NCBI GenBank assembly: GCA_020747015.1
Contig: JAGTJM010000068.1
Span: 62,001 to 126,000, forward strand
Origin: Pyrenochaeta sp. MPI-SDFR-AT-0127
Lineage: Eukaryota > Ascomycota > Dothideomycetes > Pleosporales > Cucurbitariaceae
Length of the DNA stretch: 64,000 nucleotides
Direction: 5' to 3'
The notes below the pieces were generated by a model, which ran no database searches, was not told where the DNA came from, and was given only the letters and a program-made list of their open reading frames with translations. The position numbers and the translations under genes were made by a program. Shown in pieces: positions 55,670-64,000 of the stretch. Position 1 is the stretch's first letter. Every line of letters starts with the position of its first letter.

Positions 55670-56492
55670 TGTGCCTGGGCTGTGGGCGCGACTGAAGAAG
55701 CGCGCGAGGAAAGATATGGTGGCGGTTTGGGCCTCGGCCGTAGATGACGAAGACTAGAGACGAGCCTGATGTAAGTACAGGAGGATGAATGTAGCGTTGA
55801 AGCGTGGGAAGATGGGGTTATATATCTCAGAGCGGTGCCGTGGGCCGGCCGAGGTCAACTTACTTTGTAATTGGTGATGTGTGACAAAAGATGAGGTTGA
55901 AGCAACAGCTGTACTTGAGTGCAAGGATTTGGAATACGTCGATAAGTCGTGATTAGTCAAGTCTGTATGCGCGCCCCGCAGCAAGCATGAGAAGTCGGCA
56001 GATGATGCAATCGCTCGTGAAGAGCCGTCAACACACCCTTTTAGGCCTCGGAGATCGGCCGGCGATTATGAAAGCATTTGGGGTTGGAGTACCAAACAGG
56101 TGTAATGGCCATGGCATGACGATTGCATGCGGCTGATGCTTAGCCTATGGGCCCTGAGCGAGCCGGACGAATTTCCGCCGCCTGGCAAAACATCGAAGCG
56201 CAAAAGAGTATTCGGGAACAGTTCTTCTCTGGCAATCTGGTGAAGTGGCTCAAGACAAGAAGATATACACGACATGATCGACGAGACATAGCATCGGCTC
56301 GCGTGCCTTCCGATTCCGAGATTGAGCGTTCCGCGACGATCCACTTCGGCCTCTCTCAGCTTTCGTCACCTGTTCGCTCCGGCTTGGGATGTTCTATCCT
56401 TGCCCGTCCAGGCACCGATTCTCACAACTCTTCAATAACTTCTCGATCCGCGCTGTAACGGACCGATACATGCGCGTCTCCCCCTCACCACG
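55670..56492. other. Divergent spacer, glutaredoxin / LMBR1 genes
   Basis: About 820 bp. Short frames such as 56147-56458 have no recognisable domain. Confidence 0.5.
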
Positions 56493-58577
56493 ATGACGTC
56501 CTCCGCTGCGGGCTCAACCGCCTTCTTCGTCCTCTCCCTTCTTACCATTGTCACCCTCGTCCTCATCCTGCTGCGCTACTACCTTCCCCTTCGCGCGACT
56601 CCCGCATACGTGACGGTACCCGTCTTTCTCGCAATCGCGCTGCCGGCCAGCATCGTCGTGCTCCTTCCCATCGACCTAGCCAGCAGCGCTGGCACAGACA
56701 CCGAGGGCGCCAGAGGGATATGGCTCAGCGACACAGTCGTATACAAGTCATGGCGTGTGATATACTGGCTGACGTTTTCGCTCACGTGGGCGATACTGCC
56801 TATGTTGGGCGAGTACTGCGACAGCGGATATAGAGAGCCCAAGAGCAGGATGATGTATGCGCTCAGGAGCAATGGGCGCTATTGGCTCATCGTGCTGGGT
56901 TGCAGTATTGTTGGATCGATATACCTGATCTGGTGGAATGGATTCCAAGTGGACACTTTCAAGAGCTTGGTCATGGCGCTGGCGTATACTTGGGGTCTGA
57001 TTCTCGGTATCTACCTTATGGGCCATGGCCTCGTGGCGTTCCCAAGGAGTTTGTTCCGCTACGCAAGTGTGAGCGAGCGGCTGAAGAGAATACAGAGCCA
57101 GGCGCCCAAGGTCCACGATAAGTTGACCGAGGCGCTGGAGAAGCTGGATCAGTACGAGTATCAGGTCATGCAGCTCAAGCAGAGAAAGAACGGGACCGCG
57201 CGAGATTTTCAAGAGTGGATTGATGAATTAGCCGACAAGAGTAATCTGCCAGAGAACAGAGCTGGCGTTGTAAGGACCATGAACGCAACAACAGTACCGC
57301 CAGTAATCACGGAGAGGTATCTGGCAGATCTCACAAGAAAACTGAAGAGGGCACGGCACGCAAAGACCCGATTCGAGATGGAATGGGACCATATCATCCG
57401 AAAGGCGGTCAGGACGCAGGCTATACTTGACTCGAAGGGCAGCAAACGCCTCGAGTTCAAGACCCCATCCTTCTATCCATCACAGAACTGGCTAGACCGC
57501 TTCAGTGTCCTGACCCCATCCATGCGCTACCACTATCACGTCCACGTCATTCCTGCCCTCACTTATCTAACATGGGCCATCACGATCCTCGCTTCCATCT
57601 CCATAGTATGGTCCGAATGCGTCCGCGAAGCGCAAGACTTTGGTGGTCCGAAACTTTCCATTATTGGGTGGACCGTTGTCCATCGAAGCGACTCGGGTCG
57701 ATCATCCATTGGCTTCAATAGTCAGATCATTGCTGCCGCTTGGCTTTGCTACATGTGCGTTTGCGCCTTCTACAGCCTCACTGAAGTCAAGATCTGGGGT
57801 AACAGAGCGTTGGTGAGGAGGAATACTTACCAAGAGTCTGCGACTTGGTATGGCCTCCAGGTCGCGAAATTGACTGTTCCACTCAGCTACAATTTCTTGA
57901 CTATGACGGATAAGAATGTTTGGAAGGACACCATGTTCTACAAATTCCTAGGTCGCTTGATTGTTCTGACGCCGCTGGGTGAGGGTTTCTCGGCATTCTT
58001 CCCAATTTTCATCCTTGTCCCAGTCTTTGCCACGGCCTTTGGACTATATGGTAAGGTAAGGAACATCTGCGGTTTTGGTGACCTTCTAGAAGACGAGGAC
58101 GAGGATTCGCAAGGTGCCTACGCTGGAACTGGTTCGTGGCGCGAAGGAAGAGCACTTATTGAACGGGAGATTCAGGGCGCAAGCGGAAATGTACTCGGCC
58201 TCTCCCAGCGCACCACCACTTCTCCGCCAAACGAAAGGTACACAGATACCCCTGCACCATCTACCTCAATCACAGCAACAGCATCGCATGGTGAAGCAAG
58301 CACTTCCCGACCTCGAACCCGCCCAGAGCGCCGGCGACCAGTCGTAGAAGACGACGACGAGGACTCAGGCAATTTCTTCGAGAACTTTGCAGCAAGAGTA
58401 AAGAACACATTCGAGACCAACGACTTCTCGATCAGGAGGCCGCAATGGCTAGGCGGCGACGACGAAATTGAATCTGCACCCAGGAGAAGAGGTGCCGAGA
58501 GGCCTGAGCCGGATAGAGGTAGTGGCTTCATGAGTTTGTTCGGTGGAAGACCGGAGGAGGGGCGGTTAAGATTGTAA
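56493..58577 (+). CDS. LMBR1-domain multi-pass membrane protein
   Basis: Single exon, 694 aa. The N-terminus MTSSAAGSTAFFVLSLLTIVT starts a set of about nine helices. Family marks are PVFLAIALPASIVVLLPIDLASS, WRVIYWLTFSLTWAILPMLGEYCDSG, IYLIWWNG, LGIYLMGHGLVAFPRSLF, then a cytosolic coiled-coil region HDKLTEALEKLDQYEYQVMQL, and the second helix block with YHYHVHVIPALTYLTWAITILAS, YSLTEVKIWG, SYNFLTMT and LTPLGEGFSAFFPIFILVPVF. The long C-terminal tail is acidic, Ser/Thr- and Arg-rich and probably disordered. Fungal LMBR1 proteins of this size are conserved but poorly characterised, localised to endomembranes or the plasma membrane in relatives. No signal of damage. Confidence 0.92.
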   Translation: MTSSAAGSTAFFVLSLLTIVTLVLILLRYYLPLRATPAYVTVPVFLAIALPASIVVLLPIDLASSAGTDTEGARGIWLSDTVVYKSWRVIYWLTFSLTWAILPMLGEYCDSGYREPKSRMMYALRSNGRYWLIVLGCSIVGSIYLIWWNGFQVDTFKSLVMALAYTWGLILGIYLMGHGLVAFPRSLFRYASVSERLKRIQSQAPKVHDKLTEALEKLDQYEYQVMQLKQRKNGTARDFQEWIDELADKSNLPENRAGVVRTMNATTVPPVITERYLADLTRKLKRARHAKTRFEMEWDHIIRKAVRTQAILDSKGSKRLEFKTPSFYPSQNWLDRFSVLTPSMRYHYHVHVIPALTYLTWAITILASISIVWSECVREAQDFGGPKLSIIGWTVVHRSDSGRSSIGFNSQIIAAAWLCYMCVCAFYSLTEVKIWGNRALVRRNTYQESATWYGLQVAKLTVPLSYNFLTMTDKNVWKDTMFYKFLGRLIVLTPLGEGFSAFFPIFILVPVFATAFGLYGKVRNICGFGDLLEDEDEDSQGAYAGTGSWREGRALIEREIQGASGNVLGLSQRTTTSPPNERYTDTPAPSTSITATASHGEASTSRPRTRPERRRPVVEDDDEDSGNFFENFAARVKNTFETNDFSIRRPQWLGGDDEIESAPRRRGAERPEPDRGSGFMSLFGGRPEEGRLRL

Positions 58578-61351
58578 GATAAAGGTTACATGTGCATTAT
58601 TTTGGAGTTTTGGACGTTTAGACACATCATGCATGAATGAAGGCGATAGGCATCGCTCGCATGCTATTTCTAGGTATAGGTTTGTGCAGAGTACTAGACT
58701 AGCGGATAATCATAATACCTTTGACTTCTTCACTTTTGATTAGCAATTCGATATGCTGTGATATCACGGTGCTATTTTACTGCTATTTGTTTGGCATGTT
58801 CAAAGTTGGGATAGAGCCAGTGTAGGTGCGAAAGTTCTTCTGTTCATGCTGGCATGGTATTTCCTATTACATAAGCGCAGCAATAGGGTGTAGGTACATT
58901 AACAAGTGCTGCACACAACTGATGAGCGCTATTGCATTGAGGCCGCAATTCCATTGATAGATGTCTGCATCTCCAAGGATCAGAAACGCTGCCCAACCAA
59001 CTTTGAAACAAGTTTCCGCATCGTTCTTCGACATCTAGGGAACGATGAATATATCGCTCACATGTTTGAGACTTGGCATATATCACCATACTCTGGCATG
59101 ACTGCTTCGTGTTGTACGCGTATATTATAGAAGTCTTATAACTAAACCTCATAAGTAGACATATGCCATCGCTCTATATGAAGAGGATCTGATAGCATAG
59201 GTAGATCAGTTGTCGATTTGAGCAACAGATTCTGGCAATGCGTACGCCGAGGAGCCCGCCTTGCGCTAAGACTTGGCAGCTTTTCCTAATTGGTGAAGAT
59301 CTTTGAATCCTGAGGTAGGTATTCAGACTCTATCGTCTCATATCTACTTATGGATTTAGATTTTGGAAAGGATTCCGTGAAGGCCTTGGTTGGGCTCGTT
59401 TTTGCTTACGGCTGCAGCCGGACTACCGGGTGTCATCTTGATCGAATATCATAATCTTCGAGAATGATCAGCCCAGGGACTGATTGATCTGACGGCAGTT
59501 TAGCCCCAATGCTCGCGAAAAGCGACAGACAAGGCAATGGTCTGTGGCAACTGTCGCCATCAGCCAAGAGCTGGAATTGATCAATTCATCAACCAAGATA
59601 CGCTTCAACGTAAGTAGTATCATCTTGAGGCCGTATGTAACAATATTCCACACTGGGAATTGCTAATTCATTGGCCTTGGACATGAAACGTGTATCGCTA
59701 CTAAAAGCAATGCTGTCGTGATATATCGTCCCATGGCTCCTCGTTCCATCTTTATACTGCTGACAATATAGGTTCCTGCTTGAGGAATTAAATGATTCTG
59801 GTTGGGAGTCACAGGGGGTTTAGGTGGAGGGCAATTGACCGCTACGAGCTTCAGCACGGCTGAAGCTGAAGGTGAGTATGACCCGCGGTCTCATATTTGT
59901 AGTGGTCTGTCCCCATCTCATTTGCTTAGACCAGCCATATTATCCCAGGCAAGTAAAATTCTGAAAGTACTAGATACAACAGGTAAGCGACGTTCGATAA
60001 CCCCTCAGAATACAGCATATGGGTGCCGAGGCTTCGTAAAAATTAGTGACCGAACTCAAAATACAGACTCAAAAACATTTCGAACCTCAGGTGCACAAAT
60101 GGGGGGGGAGCCTGCAAGTCTGGTTGAAGGAGTAAGCGCATGGACTGGGTACACATCAAAGCAAACCCTGTCATGCATCTCGCTCGCTACCGAGACACGT
60201 TCATCGTTAAATGTGTGCCAACCGCGTACTGCAGCCTTTTGGTATTGCCAACCAGTACCGAGAATCTGAAGAGTTCAGCAGATACCACAATTAGCATTTT
60301 CTGAAGCTATTGACAAGAAATTAGGAATGGTAGGCGTTATGCGTACTAAGAAGCAAAGCAATGCGAGCACGACCCACTTTCTCAACGGTCCGTCTCCAGT
60401 TTCTCCATGCCGTTCATCAAACTTTCGATTCCAAAGGCGATCTGTTGCCAAGCAATTATAGGCTAGTAGCATTGATCTTCTGATAGTGATTTGCATTCCT
60501 GGGTTTATCTCCCGGGTAGCCTACGATCGGGATGTCCTTGCTAGTTGGTTGTTTCAAATCCTTGGCCTTCACGAAACATTCCAGACTACAGCCCGGCTGC
60601 CGGTTTCAAGAGTTAATGTAGCACTTGTTAGGATGAACTTGCAAGATTTTGCCATTGGTCCAAGGGTAGACCAACAACCACCCCCGACTCACAATTGACA
60701 AGACGGCCTTGTATTCATCACACCCCTGAGAGGACGCCCAGGTCCCATGAAGTGGCAGGTACAATCAAGTTGACTATGGTATACGAAATTCTGCTATTGC
60801 TAAATGGCGAGGATACCACCGATGTGCATTGTTGGGTACAAGCACGGATGAAGCAGGGTGACTATATCAGGACACTGTAGGCGTTTGAAGACGCAAGACA
60901 GCCTAAAAGACTGACACTCGCCCCACTATTCACGCCCAGCCTGTGTATGATGCTTTCAAGTGTTCCTTTATAGAGATTACCGTGTCGATCAGATTTCTAG
61001 ATGAGTATATCCATCCACTCAATTTAGCAGCATCAGCTTCGTCAGGCGCAGTCTGTAGTTTTCTTCACTTGGAACACTGGCATGTAAAGTACTCGTCTAT
61101 TTTAATAACTTTGCTAGCTCTAATCTGAAAGGAATTCTATTAAAGAAGATGTTAGTACGCCAAGAGGCCAGTTTGTAAGATCTGGAACTCATGTTGCCGA
61201 AGGCGCCACATCTACCCGTAGGAAATGAAGAAAGAAATTGAATCAGCCCTAAAGAATGTCCAGTCCAGAATATGCCCTTACGTCACATCGATATAGGTAA
61301 CCGATAAACGAATAAGACCCCCCAATTGATAGGCCGCACCTTCGCTCATCC
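58578..61351. other. 2.8-kb gap without a supportable gene
   Basis: Only frames up to 155 codons (59802-60269) with no recognisable content. Possibly gene-poor accessory DNA. Confidence 0.45.
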
Positions 61352-62212
61352 TTACTCAAAAGGAATACCGCACTTCTTAGCACAAGACTCAACGATACTA
61401 GTGAACGAGCTAGTAAGGGTAGGCCTAATCCCTTTGATCTGAGCTGGAGTCAAGAACTCAGAGTAGCCTGTACTAGCCTCAAGCAGCTCATCGGGTTCGG
61501 CAGAGAAGAAGCCCCTCGCTGCCTCGACACGGCCCGGATCTGAAACATCAAATCCAGCGACAAATACGGCAGGCTCGCACTCTGGATTGAATTGCCAATG
61601 AATTAGACCTTTGGGGAAGAGCATTCCAGTGTAGTTGGAGAGGGTGGTGCTAATTTGGCGAAGAGGGCCGACAGCAGGTTCAGCACCGCCGACAACATTC
61701 CCAAAGCCGGAATCGTCCTCAAGAAGTAGCGCACCAACTAAACTACCCTGAACCACAGTCAAGAACTCATTTGCTCGTGGATGCCAGTGCGGGGTATTGA
61801 TTGCGCAGGGATTGACGAAACCGACAGCCTGCGCGAGGCCAGTGGCGCCAAGGGCCGGAAAGTTGTTGATTGTGGAGAGAAAGATGGTACCGCCAGTAGG
61901 AGGGGTGACGGTGTTGTTGATAAATTGAAAAGTGCCATTTGCCGCATTAGGAGGATTTGGGAAGAGGATGGCCTCGCGAGTGGTCTCAGACTGCGCGAGC
62001 AGAAGTGCGTTGCGTTGTGCGGTAAGTTGCTCTGCCGTGAGAATGTTTACGGTATCCGGGTTAATCTCTCGCTTGGAGAGTGGGTTGATATCGTCAAAGC
62101 GTTTGTATATGTTGGCTTCGCGAGCTTCGAAAGAGTGCAACTTGCCAACATCCACAGGAGTGGCCGCTGACGCCGTCACTAAAAGGGCAACAATGGCGCT
62201 GAGGGAGTACAT
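61352..62212 (-). CDS. Secreted germin-like cupin (spherulin-1A-like)
   Basis: Single-exon 286-aa protein. Residues 1-17 (MYSLSAIVALLVTASAA) look like a cleavable signal peptide. The cupin fold follows: motif 1 NTPHWHPRANEFLTVVQG with two His and a Glu of the metal site, and motif 2 GMLFPKGLIHWQFNP with the last His. The sequence TGGTIFLSTINNFPALGATGLAQAVGFVNP before motif 1 fits germin-like spherulins. One N-linked glycosylation site (NYTG) is visible. Such proteins bind Mn and may act as oxidases, superoxide dismutases or cell-wall proteins. It is not a gentisate dioxygenase: those are bicupins and cytosolic. Catalysis is unproven. Confidence 0.9.
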   Translation of the reverse strand: MYSLSAIVALLVTASAATPVDVGKLHSFEAREANIYKRFDDINPLSKREINPDTVNILTAEQLTAQRNALLLAQSETTREAILFPNPPNAANGTFQFINNTVTPPTGGTIFLSTINNFPALGATGLAQAVGFVNPCAINTPHWHPRANEFLTVVQGSLVGALLLEDDSGFGNVVGGAEPAVGPLRQISTTLSNYTGMLFPKGLIHWQFNPECEPAVFVAGFDVSDPGRVEAARGFFSAEPDELLEASTGYSEFLTPAQIKGIRPTLTSSFTSIVESCAKKCGIPFE

Positions 62213-64000
62213 TTTGATTGTAGATAAGACGTCGGGGTGACTTTGTTGGTAGGAATGGGAGGATGAAGTGTAGTGAGGACTGCTAAGCTAGGGCTTTTGG
62301 CCCTTTTATATCTGTAAGCTCGCAGGAGATTAGAGCACAGGACGCACTTCACATTGCATGAAGTTCACATCAATGTCGTCAATCCCTGCATCGAAACCAT
62401 GTGATCTCCAAGAGACAAGGACAGAGGCCTTTCTAAGCATTATCAGCCTAGATGAGGCACTAATCGACAGCATTGCACGAGCACATTGCAGGAAGCGTGG
62501 TTTGGAATTTAGAGACTGACGTCAGCAAGGCTCCAATTGCTTCATTTGGTCTTCCAGATGGATGCTGAAGTGGGTACCATATGCCTTGACATACTCAACT
62601 CGCTATAGTTGTGTAGAGGATAAGCAACGCCTGCACGCCTTGTTGTAGACAAGCTTCATAAGTTGCGCGTAAGCACAACTCACAATAACAGCATTTTTAG
62701 AACTGAATACTCCTTAATATTAATCCAACAGCTTTCTTTATCTTGTATAGTTGTTATAAATGGACATAGGAGAATCGATATAGTTTTGCTAGCGTCTCCT
62801 GCATGAGCCAAGGTTCTTGACATAGCAATTCACGGGAGGCTCAAGCGGCTAATGCGGCCCACAAATTGAGTCATGCCATGCATGAGCATTGTTTCCTTTG
62901 AATTGTACGTGATGGGATTATCCTATGAGAGAGGCTCATTCGTTACAACAAGACATGTGTTCATGTGTGCATCGGTCAGCTTGCTTACACTAACCACCCG
63001 TGCACCATCGCGGGAGAATTGCTTTTAGGAACTTGCGGTAAATGTCTACATACTGGATGATGAAATAGATATAGTACCAATCAAATTTGTGCATTTAATG
63101 TCCCGGAAAGATAGGCTTTGTTCAGTAAGCTATTTGTATTGGCCGTGATCTCGCTGCTTATGCGCCACTTCCCGCATCAAAATCCGGTGATCTTGCGAAC
63201 AGGTCACCTGAATCGTTACCCTCCGAAATTTTCACTCCGGCGCGAGTCACTCATCATCTTTATCTCTTGCCTGAATGATCATGCAGAGGCGCTGATATAC
63301 AGCTGCTGCGAGTACCCCGGATAGCGAGGCGAAACAGAACGACATTAAGATATACACCGACTAACGTTTACATCTAGCGTGCAGCATAAATTTTGTGTTG
63401 GAGCTTGGCCCGTTTGTTTGCTTTTCCGGATGGTGACATGGCTTGATCCACATTGATGTGGTATTCGAGATTCAGAACAAGTTTGTAAGCTGGAAGGCTG
63501 ACTGTGCGCGTGACGTCCTTCAAATCGCCATGCAAGAGGCTGTGCTATACCCTGTAAGGCACAAAATCTCGTGAGTGCATCTTACACATTGATCTGAATC
63601 CATTAGCTCATGCTTTCTCATGCGAAACCTATCTGGCGAACTCCCATGCGTTGAGCGAACACCGGGCAGTAAATGGACCAAGTCGACAACACTCTAGCAG
63701 TTGCTGTCTTATTGACAAAGTGGTGTCATTAATCGCAATGCCGACTTAGTTTGAACCTGTTTACTTGCTTTTGCCAATTGGTGCAAGCAGTAGTGCGGTT
63801 GGTAGGGAAAGACATGCTTAATTGTAGTTTTATTCCCTTCGTTGTATTTATTTTTCTGCATGTCCACGTATACTATCTACCTTTGAAGATGTGTACTGCA
63901 GTCTGCGCTTCCCTGTATGTTTTTGAAACCCGCAACGTAGTTCTTAAATGAACAAGATTGCAGCTAAATCTTGGGTTTACGTAAACCGCCACATAGGCCT
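62213..64000. other. 1.8-kb end region without a supportable gene
   Basis: Holds the cupin promoter, with AT-rich DNA at 62680-62790. Frames of 66-68 codons only; nothing recognisable. Confidence 0.5.

Noticed and set aside
59802..60269. 155-codon frame
   Set aside because: No family resemblance; plausible by chance in 2.8 kb of gene-poor DNA.
61352..62212. Gentisate 1,2-dioxygenase completing an aromatic pathway
   Set aside because: It is a monocupin with signal peptide and germin-like motifs, 30 kb away from the cluster.
1..64000. PKS, NRPS or terpene synthase core gene
   Set aside because: None of the long frames shows ketosynthase, adenylation or terpene-synthase motifs.

Overview
The window is nuclear DNA of a filamentous ascomycete (Pezizomycotina; Dothideomycetes would fit, but the class is a guess). 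The evidence is many short introns of about 40-110 nt with GT-AG and a few GC-AG borders, a Zn2Cys6 fungal-specific transcription factor, a cell-wall-integrity MAPKK of the Mkk1/Mkk2 type, two fungal rhodopsin-domain (SAT4/PTH11-like) membrane proteins, E-class P450s, a fungal F-box protein and HeLo-like/ankyrin proteins. No bacterial operons, rRNA genes or CRISPR arrays are visible.

Left part, 1-31.15 kb: an accessory region. After an M20-type deacylase (14-1303, minus) and a rhodopsin-domain membrane protein (4345-5741, plus) comes a dense run of oxidative and ring-modifying genes. They are a 7-TM protein (6597-7370, minus), an AveC-like spirocyclase-family membrane protein (7987-9063, plus), a P450 (9788-11553, minus), a SnoaL-like protein (11982-12525, plus), a VOC/extradiol-dioxygenase-like protein (13356-13925, minus), a Zn2Cys6 regulator (14288-16938, minus), a second SnoaL-like protein (17508-18012, plus), a salicylate-hydroxylase-like FAD monooxygenase (18337-19850, plus), an F-box gene with an early stop (20558-22058, plus), a short-chain dehydrogenase (23338-24440, minus), a DUF3237 protein (24772-25418, minus), a fumarylacetoacetate-hydrolase-fold enzyme (25656-26593, plus), a second P450 in ten exons (26638-28700, minus) and a phenol-hydroxylase-like FAD monooxygenase (29065-31147, plus). 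Several neighbours are divergent and could share promoters. No PKS, NRPS, terpene synthase or prenyltransferase core is present. The set (hydroxylases, extradiol-type VOC, FAH-fold hydrolase, SDR, own regulator) has the logic of aromatic hydroxylation followed by meta-type ring cleavage. The AveC-like and SnoaL-like proteins would also suit tailoring of a product whose core enzyme lies elsewhere. This is the most novel part of the window.

The cluster ends at a decayed sacsin/NO VEIN-like ATPase relic (about 31454-32340) and AT-rich DNA.

Right part, 32.9-64 kb: mostly conserved core genes. They are cytosolic Phe-tRNA synthetase beta chain (32940-34984, minus), the Mkk1/2 MAPKK (35767-37364, minus) behind a 2.4-kb GC-rich leader with a G-quadruplex-like tract, a small cysteine-containing conserved protein (39788-40216, minus), a tandem pair of HeLo-like/coiled-coil/ankyrin paralogues (40605-43365 and 43906-46556, minus), a second rhodopsin-domain protein (48937-50030, plus), an APC amino-acid permease (50227-51913, minus), the PP2A scaffold subunit (52660-54853, plus), a CPYC glutaredoxin (55283-55669, minus), an LMBR1-domain protein (56493-58577, plus) and a secreted germin-like cupin (61352-62212, minus). 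The last 1.8 kb and several gaps hold nothing I can support.

Exon borders were deduced by eye from frame continuity, splice signals and family motifs; no alignment or database search was run.
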